64,000 nucleotides of DNA from Cutibacterium avidum ATCC 25577 (GCF_000227295.1 NZ_JH165054.1:957069-1021068), one strand, 5' to 3'; positions 36,108 to 44,595 are shown, counted from the first letter of the stretch. Program-made: numbers and translations. The notes: a model not told the origin generated them from the letters alone.

Positions 36108-38366
36108 TCAGTTTGAATCGCTCACTTCCGGGTGCCAGCGCACCAGCCTCATCGAGTTCGTCACCACAAAAATCGAGCTGAAGGCCATCGCCGCGGCAGC
36201 GATGACGGGACTCAACAGGCCCACGGCGGCAACCGGGATGGCCACCACGTTGTAGGCGAAGGCCCAGAACAAGTTCTGCCGAATGGTGCGGTCCGTGGCG
36301 TGTGCCAAGGACAGGGCATCGACGGCGAGCCTCGGGTCTCCTCGGGTGCAGATGATGTCACTGGCGGCGATGGCAACGTCGGTCCCGGTTCCCATGGAGA
36401 CCCCCAGATCTGCCGCCTGAAGGGCAGCGGCGTCATTGACGCCATCGCCCATCATCGCGACGCGAGTTTCGTCAGCCTGCAGCCTCTTGACGACGTCAAC
36501 CTTGTCCTCGGGCATGACCTCGCTGATGACCTCGTCGATACCCAGTTCTGAGGCCACGCGTGCGGCAGCGCCGGAATTGTCACCGGTCACCAGCACCGGA
36601 CGTACACCGGCACCAAGGAGGCGTTTGACGGCGATGACGGCCTCCGGCTTGATCTCGTCGCTCACCGCGATGGCGCCGAGAATGTCGTCACCTCGGCCCA
36701 CGACGAGCACCGTGCGACCCTCCGCCTGGGCCTGCTCGACATTTTTCGACAGCTCGTCGGGGATGGCGTCGAAAAGTGACACTCGGCCGGCTCTCGCCGG
36801 CAACCCGTCAACAACACCGCTGACACCGAGTCCTGGCAGGGCCCGGAAGTCCTTTGCGGGGGCGATTCCGGGACATGCCTCGACGACAGCCCGCGAAATC
36901 GGGTGCTCCGACCCAGCCTCCAGCGCAGCCGCGACACCGAGGACGGGCGGGTTGTCGGAAATGCTCACCGCGCGTCCGGACTCGTCCCACACCTGGGTGA
37001 CGGCCATCTGCCCGGTGGTGAGGGTTCCGGTCTTGTCCATCGCAACGGCGTCAATGTCGCGAGCCCTCTCCAGGGATCGGGCCCCCTTGATGACGATGCC
37101 CAACCTTGCTCCTCGACCGGTACCGGCGAGCAGAGCCATCGGGGTTGCCAGGCCCAGCGCACAGGGGCAGGCGATGATGAGCACTGCGACACCCGCGGTG
37201 AATGCAGCAGTGACCCCCTGCCCCAACAGACCCCACACGATCATCGTCAACACGGCGATGGCGAGAACCGTCGGCACGAAGATCGAGGAGACCTGATCGG
37301 CGAGGTCCTGGGTCTCGGAACGGCTGGTTTGAGCAGCCTCGACCAGGGAAGCGATGCGGCACAACTCGGTGTCAGTGCCAACCGCAGTGGCCTCCACGAC
37401 AAGACGCCCTGACGTGTTGACGGTGGCACCGACGACGTCGTCCTCAGGCGCCACCTCCACCGGCAGGGATTCGCCGGTGACCAGGGATGCGTCGATGGCC
37501 GAGCTCCCCTCGACCACCCGGCCGTCGGTGGCCACCTTCTCCCCCGGCCGCACCACGAAATGGTCACCGACCTTGAGGGCCTCGATGGGAACCGTGACCT
37601 CCTGGCCGTCACGGACGACACGCACCGACTTCGCGCCCATCTGCAACAGGGCCTGCAGGGCAGATCCGGCCTCGGCACGATTCCGAGCCTCGATCCAACG
37701 ACCCACGAGGATGAAGGTGATGACGCCGACTGACGCCTCCAAGTAGATGGCCGACGAGGGATCGGGGCGTTGCAGTGCCCACGTCATGTGATGTCGCATG
37801 CCGATCGCGCCGGCGTTGCCCCACACCAGGGCCCACACCGACCATCCCAGAGAGGCCAACGACCCCAGGCTGATGAGAGTGTCCATCGTGGTGGCACCGT
37901 GTCGCAGATTCGTCCATGCCGCTCGATGGAAGCCGGCACCGCACCAGAACACGACCGGAAGGGTGAGCGCGAGCGCGAGCCACTGCCAGCCGTCGAACTG
38001 CAGGGCGGGAATCATCGACAGCAGCATCACCGGCACCGCAAGGATGACGGCAACGATCAATTTGTTGCGGATTTTCGCCGCGTGATCCTCGGGAGGTGCT
38101 GCCGGCTCAGGCATGGCAGCGCCGTATCCAGCTGCCTCGACCACCTCGATGAGGTCGTGGACGCTGACCGGCCCGGTCGTCAGGACGTGGGCCTTGCTAG
38201 TGGCGTAGTTGACGGTGGCCTGAACCCCGTCAACCTTGTTGAGCTTCTTCGTGATCCGGGCGGCGCAGGAAGCGCAACTCATCCCGGTGATGTCGAGGTC
38301 GACGGAGGTGGGCTCCGTCTCCTCGTCCGGTTCAGGCGTGGTTCCCGAGTGGGTGAGGGTGGACAT
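36108..38366 (-). CDS. copA: copper-exporting P1B-type ATPase
   Basis: Membrane pump expelling Cu(I), 752 residues. One N-terminal HMA domain has GMSCASC (about 29-35). The TM6 metal site CPC (CPCALG) is at about 400. The phosphorylation site DKTGT is at about 443, with HP (SEHPIS) and GDGVND in the ATP-binding part and about eight membrane helices. Third gene of csoR-copZ-copA, the usual actinobacterial copper-defence order. Cu(I) specificity is supported by CPC plus the CsoR and CopZ neighbours. Confidence 0.96.
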   Translation of the reverse strand: MSTLTHSGTTPEPDEETEPTSVDLDITGMSCASCAARITKKLNKVDGVQATVNYATSKAHVLTTGPVSVHDLIEVVEAAGYGAAMPEPAAPPEDHAAKIRNKLIVAVILAVPVMLLSMIPALQFDGWQWLALALTLPVVFWCGAGFHRAAWTNLRHGATTMDTLISLGSLASLGWSVWALVWGNAGAIGMRHHMTWALQRPDPSSAIYLEASVGVITFILVGRWIEARNRAEAGSALQALLQMGAKSVRVVRDGQEVTVPIEALKVGDHFVVRPGEKVATDGRVVEGSSAIDASLVTGESLPVEVAPEDDVVGATVNTSGRLVVEATAVGTDTELCRIASLVEAAQTSRSETQDLADQVSSIFVPTVLAIAVLTMIVWGLLGQGVTAAFTAGVAVLIIACPCALGLATPMALLAGTGRGARLGIVIKGARSLERARDIDAVAMDKTGTLTTGQMAVTQVWDESGRAVSISDNPPVLGVAAALEAGSEHPISRAVVEACPGIAPAKDFRALPGLGVSGVVDGLPARAGRVSLFDAIPDELSKNVEQAQAEGRTVLVVGRGDDILGAIAVSDEIKPEAVIAVKRLLGAGVRPVLVTGDNSGAAARVASELGIDEVISEVMPEDKVDVVKRLQADETRVAMMGDGVNDAAALQAADLGVSMGTGTDVAIAASDIICTRGDPRLAVDALSLAHATDRTIRQNLFWAFAYNVVAIPVAAVGLLSPVIAAAAMAFSSIFVVTNSMRLVRWHPEVSDSN

Positions 38367-38572
38367 GTTCTTCCTTCGTGGACCACCCGTCGGAGTCCTG
38401 GGCGTCGGGGGCAGGCGGGATCATCCGACCGCTCGAGTGGCTTCGGAGGCCGACGGGCTGTGGGGGGGGAGGTCGGCCTCGGGGGTCGGGACCTGACGGC
38501 GATGTGCGATCAGACCCCGGGGCCCGAGGTCGAGTGGATGTCGTCCCAAATGAGACGACGAGCCGAGCAATC

Positions 38573-38965
38573 TCAGGCCCGGTGTCCGCCGCAGCCGCAG
38601 CCGCCCTTCTCGGCGTGCTGGGCATGCTTGGCGACGGCCTCGTCGGAGTGCTTGTGGCCTCCACAGCCGCAACCGGACTCCTCGGCCTTCTGAGCGCCAT
38701 GTCCATGACCACCGCATCCGCACTGACCACCGGGGTGCCCGGCGGTGTCGAGGGAGGCAGCCTCGGCGACGGTGTACTCGCCGGCCTCGTCAACGGCGTC
38801 GGCAACTTGACCGAAGGGGATCTCCTCGGCCGAGTCAATCGTCATGGAGCCGGACTCCAGGGAGACGGTGACCTTGTCGACACCGTCGATGACCGAGACC
38901 TCCTCGGTGATGGCCTTGACGCAGTGCTCGCAGGTCATTCCGTTGATGGTGTACGTCTTGTGCAT
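38573..38965 (-). CDS. copZ: copper chaperone with Cys/His-rich tail
   Basis: A 130-residue protein. Residues 1-68 form a standard HMA fold starting MHKTYTINGMTCEHC, with the Cu(I)-binding CEHC pair. After about residue 75 it continues into an unusual low-complexity tail with three GCGCGGH or QCGCGGH blocks plus several His-rich pieces. The tail doubles the length of a normal CopZ and could store extra metal (inference). The ATG at 38965 follows GGAGGAACA. It delivers copper to CopA encoded 206 bp downstream. Confidence 0.9.
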   Translation of the reverse strand: MHKTYTINGMTCEHCVKAITEEVSVIDGVDKVTVSLESGSMTIDSAEEIPFGQVADAVDEAGEYTVAEAASLDTAGHPGGQCGCGGHGHGAQKAEESGCGCGGHKHSDEAVAKHAQHAEKGGCGCGGHRA

Positions 38966-38987
38966 TGTTCCTCCAGTGTGCTTGGGA

Positions 38988-39383
38988 TCAGGCCTTGACG
39001 AGACGGGCGATGGCCTGGTTTGCCTCGCTGATCTTGTCCTCGGCCTCCTGCCCGCCGGCCTGTGCGGCACGAACCACACAGTGACTCATGTGCTCGGCCA
39101 GCAGCTCCAGGGAGACGGACTTCAGGGCCGAGGTGACTGCCGAGACCTGGGTCAGGATGTCGATGCAGTACTTTTCCTCATTGACCATTCTCTCCAGGCC
39201 TCGCACCTGCCCCTCGATCCGCTTGAGGCGTCGTAGGTGCATCTCTTTGTGACCGAGATACCCGTGTTGAGGATGGTCATTGCAACCGCAGGCTCCACGC
39301 GCCTCGCTGGACACCGACTTCTCGGCATCAGGATGAGCGGGGGGCGCCTCAGAGGCGTGGCAGCAGTCATCCGAGTGGTTCAT
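38988..39383 (-). CDS. csoR: copper-sensing repressor
   Basis: All-alpha CsoR/DUF156 repressor, 131 residues. Cu(I) ligands are the Cys in EKYCIDIL and the His and Cys in LAEHMSHCVV, the C-H-C set. An extra N-terminal region of about 45 residues carries Cys-Cys, GACGC and several His, beyond the normal CsoR fold, which begins near MHLRRLKRIEGQ. GGAGGAGG precedes the ATG at 39383; the frame is open to 39539. It heads the operon and should repress it at the TATACCC...GGGGTATA operator upstream. Confidence 0.93.
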   Translation of the reverse strand: MNHSDDCCHASEAPPAHPDAEKSVSSEARGACGCNDHPQHGYLGHKEMHLRRLKRIEGQVRGLERMVNEEKYCIDILTQVSAVTSALKSVSLELLAEHMSHCVVRAAQAGGQEAEDKISEANQAIARLVKA

Positions 39384-39403
39384 AGGTCCTCCTCCACATG
39401 AAA

Positions 39404-39424
39404 ATATACCCTCTGGGGGTATAT
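39404..39424. promoter_or_regulatory. CsoR operator
   Basis: ATATACCC-TCTG-GGGGTATAT-type palindrome 21 bp upstream of the csoR start, matching the G/C-tract palindromes bound by CsoR in other actinobacteria. Confidence 0.75.
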
Positions 39425-39509
39425 GGGGCAAGAGGGTAGCCTCCCATTTCAGGACGCCAGGGATAACACGATGTCGACCGCCTCCACGACACTTCAACAC
39501 CAGCTGATC

Positions 39510-39578
39510 ATTTTTGTCGGCTGCCCTTCCCCGGGGCACCCTCGTGACTCACGATTTCCCGGATCAGGGGTTTTCGCA
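39510..39578 (-). repeat. motif-pair intergenic element, copy E (direct type, diverged)
   Basis: ATTTTTGTCG at 39510 and GGTTTTCGCA at 39569, the same orientation, about 59 bp apart. The interior has CCCCGGGG and TGAGTCA-type short dyads but no strong core. The most diverged of the six copies. Confidence 0.45.
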
Positions 39579-39704
39579 ACACGGCAACGCCCACTACCCC
39601 GTGGCCCCGAATGCCGCCCTGACCGGCCCCACAAACCGCTGTCCACCATCCGCTGAATCGCCCCGAGATGTCTGGAGACTCCGTACTTGGGGAAGGGCGG
39701 AGTC

Positions 39705-39890
39705 ATGCCAGGCAACACAGACAAGCGCTACCCCGCCGAGTTGAGGACCCGGGCGGCGCGGATGTATCACGAAACCCGCCCGAACTATGACAGAGATTGG
39801 CCCCCGATGGTCAAGGTCGCCGAACTGGAACAGACTTACTACGCTGGCCACACCCAGCCCCAGAAGGAGCTGGAACTGTCACACCACTGA
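39705..39890 (+). pseudogene. IS3-family transposase remnant (OrfA-OrfB fusion by deletion)
   Basis: A 61-residue reading frame. The first 35 or so residues (YPAELRTRAARMYHETRP ... VKVAEL) match the N-terminus of IS3 OrfA helix-turn-helix proteins. It then jumps to TYYAGHTQPQKELELS, which resembles the N-terminal YYA...RP...S motif of OrfB. The missing middle suggests an internal deletion that happened to keep the frame. No terminal inverted repeats are apparent. Too short to be functional. Confidence 0.6.
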
Positions 39891-40314
39891 GTCCCCGGAC
39901 CCACCGGGGCGATTCACACAGACGTTGTGGATAACTCACCTTCGAGGGGACTTCCGAGCGGGTGACACCACCGTCACTCACAACCGTAACGTGACCCATC
40001 CCCCAACCCGACACGCCGAAAATTTTCGTCCAATTCCTCACAACACACCCATAACCCCTAGCCAAACACAGTTTCTGGGTGAATATTCCACTCCGTATCC
40101 CCAGATCCACCGAGTTATCCACATGTTCTCCCCAGGCAGTCCCCACACATCCACTCCTTACCCACAAGGGCTGTGGAAAACTCTTCTGCAGGCGATCTCG
40201 AATCGTGGCACACTCCCGCTCGGGGAAGTGTCGGACCGTGGTGGGAACGTTGTCCCCATCCCGACGACGAACGTCGACACATCCGTCACGCCGTGTCACC
40301 CTGAAGGAGCAACC
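39891..40314. other. 424-bp dnaB upstream region with DnaA boxes
   Basis: No gene is seen. There are four DnaA-box-like 9-mers: TGTGGATAA 39926, TTATCCACA 40115, TTACCCACA 40158 (one mismatch) and TGTGGAAAA 40172 (one mismatch). A perfect dyad CGAAAATTTTCG lies at 40018-40029. The region is AT-richer than its surroundings. Confidence 0.6.
39926..40180. promoter_or_regulatory. DnaA-box cluster upstream of dnaB
   Basis: Two perfect and two single-mismatch boxes within 255 bp. dnaA, dnaN and rpmH are absent, so this is probably not oriC itself. DnaA control of dnaB, or a DnaA-titrating site, is possible. Confidence 0.5.
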
Positions 40315-41661
40315 ATGTCCAGCGCACCCGCCGAACCCGGACCATCCCTGGACCGCAACCCTCCCCAGGACATCGACGCCGAGAAATCCGTCCTCGGGGC
40401 CATGCTCTCCTCCAAGGACGCCATCGCCGACGTCGTCGAGGAGCTCAAGGGTGTCGATTTCTACCGGCCCGGACACGAGCTCATCTTCAACACCATCACC
40501 GACCTCTACGGTCGCGGCGACCCGGCGGACACCGTCACCACCGCCGACGAGCTCGATCGGCGCGGGGAACTCGAACGCGCTGGCGGACGTCTGTACCTCG
40601 CCGAGCTGCTGAGCAACGTCACCGTCACCGCCAACGCCGCCTATTACGCCAAGATCGTCGCCGACAAGGCCGTGCTGCGTCGCCTCGTCGAGGCGTCGAT
40701 CCGAATCGCCCAGATGGGCTACCAGGGCCAGGGAGAAGTCGCTGACATCGTCGACGCCGCCCAGCAGACCCTCTACGACGTCTCCACCCGCAAGACCAGC
40801 GAGGACTATCACCCGCTCTCGGAGCTCTTCGAGAACACCTTCGACGAGCTGGAGGCCATCGAGGCCCGTGGCGACGCCATGGCCGGCATCCCCACCGGAT
40901 TCACCGACCTCGATGAGCTCACCAATGGATTCATGCCCGGCCAGATGATCATCGTCGCCGCCCGTCCTGCCATGGGTAAGTCCACCCTCGCCCTCGACTT
41001 CGCCCGCGCCGCCGCGATCAGGAACCACCTGGCAGCAGCCATCTTCAGCCTCGAGATGGGGCGCAACGAGATCGTCATGAGGCTGTTGTCCGCCGAGGCC
41101 GGGATCGAGCTGCAGCGCATGCGCTCCGGACGTCTCTCCGAGGAGGACTGGCAGCGCATGGTCGACAAGACCACGCAGATCTCGTCGGCCCCGCTCTTCA
41201 TCGACGATTCGCCCAACCTGACGATGATGGAGATCCGTGCCAAGGCCCGTAGGATGAAGCAGAAGTTCGACCTCAAACTCGTCGTCATCGACTACATGCA
41301 GCTCATGACCTCCGGCAAGAAGGTGGAGTCTCGTCAGCTCGAGGTCTCCGAGTTCTCACGCCAGATCAAACTACTGGCCAAGGAGTTGGAGATCCCGGTC
41401 GTCGCCCTCTCCCAGCTCAACCGTGGACCTGAGCAGCGCAATGACAAGAAGCCGATGATGAGCGACCTGCGTGAGTCGGGTTCGCTGGAGCAGGACGCTG
41501 ACGTCGTCATCCTTCTGCACCGCGAGGACGTCTACGACAAAGAGTCCCCGCGCGCCGGTGAGGCCGACATCATCGTCGCCAAGCACCGTAATGGACCGAC
41601 GCGAACGGTTCCGGTCGTCTTCCAGGGTCATTACTCGCGTTTCGTCGACATGCAGCGCTGA
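40315..41661 (+). CDS. dnaB: replicative DNA helicase
   Basis: Hexameric fork helicase, 448 residues, with no intein. The ATG at 40315 follows AAGGAGC by 4-5 bases; the frame is open to 39787 but that part is not helicase-like. The N-terminal primase-interacting domain begins PPQDIDAEKSVLGAML. Walker A ARPAMGKST is at about 217-226. Walker B (VVIDYMQL) and DnaB motifs such as LSQLNRG and SDLRESGSLEQDAD follow. Upstream DnaA boxes may regulate it. Confidence 0.97.
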   Translation: MSSAPAEPGPSLDRNPPQDIDAEKSVLGAMLSSKDAIADVVEELKGVDFYRPGHELIFNTITDLYGRGDPADTVTTADELDRRGELERAGGRLYLAELLSNVTVTANAAYYAKIVADKAVLRRLVEASIRIAQMGYQGQGEVADIVDAAQQTLYDVSTRKTSEDYHPLSELFENTFDELEAIEARGDAMAGIPTGFTDLDELTNGFMPGQMIIVAARPAMGKSTLALDFARAAAIRNHLAAAIFSLEMGRNEIVMRLLSAEAGIELQRMRSGRLSEEDWQRMVDKTTQISSAPLFIDDSPNLTMMEIRAKARRMKQKFDLKLVVIDYMQLMTSGKKVESRQLEVSEFSRQIKLLAKELEIPVVALSQLNRGPEQRNDKKPMMSDLRESGSLEQDADVVILLHREDVYDKESPRAGEADIIVAKHRNGPTRTVPVVFQGHYSRFVDMQR

Positions 41662-41720
41662 GACCGTGACTCGGTTGAAACCCAGTACTCAGCCAACCCG
41701 CTCGGCATTACCGTGGGGGC

Positions 41721-42731
41721 ATGGAAAGCATGCATGCCGTTGCCGTCACACGCTCCCTCCCCGTCACCGATCCCGAGTGTTTCGTTGACATTGACCTGCC
41801 GGTGCCCGAACCGGGCCCGCACGACCTCCTCGTCGAGGTGCAGGCGATCTCCGTCAACCCCATTGACGTCAAGCTGCGCAAGGGGGCTGGCACCCCGTCG
41901 ACGCCCCTGGTGCTCGGTTTCGACGCCGCTTCCGTCGTGCGTGCCGTCGGTTCCGAGGTCCACGACTTCGCCGTCGGTGACGAGGTGTGGCACTCCGGGA
42001 ACCGAGACCTTCCAGGCACCTACTCCCAGTTCACCCTGGTGGATGCGCGGATCGTCGCGAAGCGCCCGTCGTCCCTGACGATCGCCGAGGCTGCCTCCCT
42101 GCCGCTGACCTCCTTGACGTCCTGGGAGGCCCTCGTCGATCACATTGGCCTGGGGACCCTTGACCAGCGCAGCGACAAGGCTTTTCTCATGATCGGTGGG
42201 GCCGGCGGGGTCGGGTCCGTGGCCATCCAGCTGGCCCGCGCCATCACCAGCGGACCGGTCGTCGCGACCTCCTCGCGTCCTGAAACCGCCCAGTGGTGTC
42301 AGGACATGGGCGCCACTGGGATCATCGACCACCGCGAGCCTCTGGCCCCGCAGGTCAAGGACCTCGGGATCGACGGTTTCGACGGCATCCTGTCGGCCTA
42401 TACGCCGCCGGCATCGGCCCTGGCCGAGATCATGGCCCCCTTCGGCCACCTCGTCATGATTGACGGCACCGATTCCTTCGACCTCATGGCCTTCAAGCCG
42501 AAATCGCTGTCGGTGGCCAGCGAGTCGATGTTCACCCGTCCGCAGTTCGGCACCGCGGACGTCGCCAAGCAGGGCCAGGCTCTCGCTCGTATCGCACAGC
42601 TGGTGGAGAACGGCCAGATCCGCCCGACGATGACCCGCCACATCGAGGGACTGACGGCTCAGCACGTCCGCGAGGCCACCGAGATCGTCGAGTCCGGCGG
42701 CATGATCGGCAAGGTCGTCATCACCCTCTGA
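41721..42731 (+). CDS. MDR-family zinc-type alcohol dehydrogenase / quinone oxidoreductase
   Basis: A 336-residue NADPH-dependent oxidoreductase of the medium-chain family. The catalytic domain has VNPIDVKLRKG and LGFDAA. The Rossmann motif is GGAGGVGSVAIQLAR at about 155. The Cys/His ligands of zinc alcohol dehydrogenases are absent, so it is closer to the zinc-independent ZADH/quinone reductase branch. The substrate is unknown. It is 59 bp after dnaB but probably independently expressed. Confidence 0.85.
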   Translation: MESMHAVAVTRSLPVTDPECFVDIDLPVPEPGPHDLLVEVQAISVNPIDVKLRKGAGTPSTPLVLGFDAASVVRAVGSEVHDFAVGDEVWHSGNRDLPGTYSQFTLVDARIVAKRPSSLTIAEAASLPLTSLTSWEALVDHIGLGTLDQRSDKAFLMIGGAGGVGSVAIQLARAITSGPVVATSSRPETAQWCQDMGATGIIDHREPLAPQVKDLGIDGFDGILSAYTPPASALAEIMAPFGHLVMIDGTDSFDLMAFKPKSLSVASESMFTRPQFGTADVAKQGQALARIAQLVENGQIRPTMTRHIEGLTAQHVREATEIVESGGMIGKVVITL

Positions 42732-42775
42732 CGCTCCGCGAGAGTCACTCGCACCGTTGCATATGGCTCAGAACA

Positions 42776-42809
42776 CAACTGAACCCCCGGCTCACCGGGG
42801 GTTCAGTTG
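42776..42809. terminator. bidirectional terminator hairpin
   Basis: Perfect 15-base arms (CAACTGAACCCCCGG and complement), 4-base loop, between the MDR oxidoreductase and the convergent Cys/His-rich gene. Confidence 0.85.
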
Positions 42810-42834
42810 ACTTGCGTAACTGGAGAAAAAGAAC

Positions 42835-43158
42835 TCAGGCAGCGTGCTGACAGGTCGGGCAGGTGCAATCCTCGCAGGTGCAGTTGGCGCAGGAATCGCT
42901 GCAATGGCCACACTCGCACGTCTTGTGATCGCAGGTCGGGCAGGTGCAATCCTCACAAGTGCAGTTGGCACAGGAATCGTCGCAGTGACCACACTGACAG
43001 GTGATGCACTCGTCGTAGTGGCCGTCGTGCTCATGGTGAGCATGGCCGCCATGAATGTAGTCCACGTGATCGTGGTGGATGACAGCCTCGTGGCCGCAGT
43101 TCGGGCCGTGGGTGTGGTGGTGGGTCTCAGCGGGACGATGCTCAGTGGTGACAGTCAT
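42835..43158 (-). CDS. His-rich/Cys-rich tandem-repeat metal-binding protein (metallothionein-like)
   Basis: A 107-residue protein of two parts. Residues 1-49 are His-rich (ETHHHTHGPNCGHEA, HHDHVDYIHGG, HAHHEHDGHYDEC), a pattern seen in small actinobacterial proteins next to metal regulators. Residues 52-105 contain two near-identical 25-residue units built on CGHC-DSC-ANC-CEDC-CPTC, giving about 20 cysteines. There is no membrane segment or signal peptide. AAGGAG precedes the ATG. It overlaps the zinc-type ArsR gene by 17 bases, so both are co-expressed and probably induced by metal. Zn/Cd buffering is inferred. Confidence 0.8.
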   Translation of the reverse strand: MTVTTEHRPAETHHHTHGPNCGHEAVIHHDHVDYIHGGHAHHEHDGHYDECITCQCGHCDDSCANCTCEDCTCPTCDHKTCECGHCSDSCANCTCEDCTCPTCQHAA

Positions 43159-43462
43159 GGTCGTGCTCCTTCATGTGGTTGAAGGCGTCCAGAAAGATGG
43201 ACGCCACATGGTCGTCAATGAGCGAGTACATGGCTTTCTGCCCGTCCTTACGCGCAGATACGAGATGCGCGCTTCGCAACACCTTGAGGTGGTGGGAGAC
43301 CAGCGGCTGCTTGACGCCGACGATCTCCGACAGTTCTCCAACCGATGCCTCACCATCAGTGAGGCGATTGACGATCCGTGCCCGAATCGGATTCGCCAAG
43401 GCGGAGAACAGCCGAACGACGGGGTCGAATTCCCCCGATTCCACGTCCTTGCTCATGTCCAC
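43142..43462 (-). CDS. ArsR/SmtB-family zinc-type metalloregulator
   Basis: A 106-residue winged-helix repressor. The DNA-recognition helix is KQPLVSHHLKVLRSAHLV. At the C-terminus D-x-H-x10-H-x2-E (DDHVASIFLDAFNHMKE) is the alpha-5 zinc-sensing site of SmtB/CzrA-type proteins, and the alpha-3 Cys pair of ArsR/CadC is absent. The tail EHDHDCHH adds possible ligands. The start may be 43462 or the Met at 43456. It heads a two-gene unit with the Cys/His-rich protein. Confidence 0.88.
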   Translation of the reverse strand: MDMSKDVESGEFDPVVRLFSALANPIRARIVNRLTDGEASVGELSEIVGVKQPLVSHHLKVLRSAHLVSARKDGQKAMYSLIDDHVASIFLDAFNHMKEHDHDCHH

Positions 43463-43466
43463 GACT

Positions 43467-43490
43467 GTATATCAGGAGATTTATATATAC
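43467..43490. promoter_or_regulatory. candidate ArsR operator
   Basis: GTATAT-12-ATATAC inverted repeat directly upstream of the ArsR start, in an AT-rich promoter-like stretch. Shorter than the classical 12-2-12 site. Confidence 0.4.
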
Positions 43491-43562
43491 AACTATTTTG
43501 ATGGATATCATTCTCATCTTCATCTGGGTGGCACCGCCCGGTTCGGTACCTAGACTCGGGTT

Positions 43563-43880
43563 ATGAAGTTAAACAAGGCTGAAGACGTCAACACCGCCGA
43601 GGTCGCCTGCCTGGGACTGGTCGGAGGCTGGCTTACCGCCCGCGCCACCGGCGTCCGAGGACTCGGCGGAGTGGTGCTCGCAACTGCCGGTAGCTGGGCC
43701 GGACGCACCTGGCTCGCCAAGAGCGGTCCGACGATCGCCGGCGTTCTGGGGGCGACCTATCTGGGTGCCTTTGGCGCCTCCCACGGGTTGGCGAAGAAGA
43801 TCGGCGCATGGCCCGCCGTCATCACTGTGACTGCTGCCACGTGCACCGCCTGCCACTTCCTGTGCGACACCAAGGAGTGA
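43563..43880 (+). CDS. small conserved-type membrane-associated protein
   Basis: A 105-residue protein of unknown function, not recognised. It is Gly/Ala-rich with three moderately hydrophobic stretches (about 15-30, 36-50, 58-75 and again 83-98). Thr/Cys residues (TCTACHFLC) near the end could bind a ligand or form a disulfide. The DNA glycosylase start overlaps its stop (GTGA), so they are coupled. No strong ribosome site. Confidence 0.55.
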   Translation: MKLNKAEDVNTAEVACLGLVGGWLTARATGVRGLGGVVLATAGSWAGRTWLAKSGPTIAGVLGATYLGAFGASHGLAKKIGAWPAVITVTAATCTACHFLCDTKE

Positions 43881-44452
43881 TCGACCTCTCGGCCCCAGCC
43901 ACCGACGTTGCCCCGCTGCTCCTCGGGGCGACGATCTGGCACGGACCGGTGGCAGTTCGTCTCACTGAGGTCGAGGCGTACACGGGGCTCGACGATCCCG
44001 CGTCCCATGCCTTCCGTGGACCGACTCCACGCGCCCGCGTGATGTTTGGACCGCCTTCACACGTCTACGTGTACCTGTCCTATGGTATGCATCGCTGCGT
44101 GAACCTCGTCTGCTCCCCCGACGGTGTGGCCTCGGCGGTCCTGCTGCGCGGCGGACGAGTGATCGCCGGCGAGGAAGATGCTCGCCTTCGCCGCGGAGGG
44201 GTCCCCGAGAACCGTCTCGCCTGCGGACCGGGAAATATGGGCTCGGCCCTGGGAGCAACCCTCGAGGAGTCGGGGGATCCGGTGGAACTCATCGACCCCG
44301 ACGCCACATCGACGTCCGGCTGGCGGCTCCAACCCGCGGACCACCCCGTCGAATTTCGTCAAGGCCCCCGGGTGGGGATCAGCAGAAATGTCGACGCCCC
44401 CTGGCGGTGGTGGATCCCCGAGGACCCCACTGTTTCTGGGCCTCGGAAGTAG
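43877..44452 (+). CDS. DNA-3-methyladenine glycosylase (MPG/AAG type)
   Basis: Removes alkylated purines in base excision repair, 191 residues. The GTG at 43877 overlaps the preceding stop. Diagnostic motifs are LTEVEAYTG (catalytic Glu), DPASHAFRGPTPR, YLSYGMHRCVNLV and a C-terminal GPRVGISR. Somewhat short at the N-terminus compared with human AAG, but normal for bacterial homologues. Confidence 0.9.
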   Translation: MIDLSAPATDVAPLLLGATIWHGPVAVRLTEVEAYTGLDDPASHAFRGPTPRARVMFGPPSHVYVYLSYGMHRCVNLVCSPDGVASAVLLRGGRVIAGEEDARLRRGGVPENRLACGPGNMGSALGATLEESGDPVELIDPDATSTSGWRLQPADHPVEFRQGPRVGISRNVDAPWRWWIPEDPTVSGPRK

Positions 44453-44520
44453 GAATCCGCCTGCGGCTTACCGCGATCGGGGCCCGTCGGCCACCCCGAG
44501 CCCACGGTCCTCGGTCACGA

Positions 44521-44595
44521 TGACAAAAATCCCGACCCACCGGGGGCCTCATCACTGGAGTGATGGAACCCTTCGTGAGCCGGGAATTTTCGACA
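44521..44595. repeat. motif-pair intergenic element, copy F (inverted type, 75 bp)
   Basis: TGACAAAAAT at 44521 and ATTTTCGACA ending at 44595, in opposite orientation. The interior has the perfect dyad CATCACT-GG-AGTGATG. Same length and layout as copy B. Confidence 0.65.

Larger units (their letters stand above)
39384..39704. other. 321-bp intergenic region
   Basis: No intact gene. It contains the CsoR operator (39404-39424), copy E of the motif-pair element and sequence leading into the IS3 remnant. Confidence 0.5.

Noticed and set aside
40014..40031. CGCCGAAAATTTTCGTCC as a fused pair of element ends
   Set aside because: Motifs overlap rather than being 61 or 75 bp apart. Kept only as a dyad in the dnaB upstream region.
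39891..40314. Chromosomal origin of replication
   Set aside because: DnaA boxes are present but dnaA, dnaN, rpmH and an AT-rich unwinding stretch are absent.
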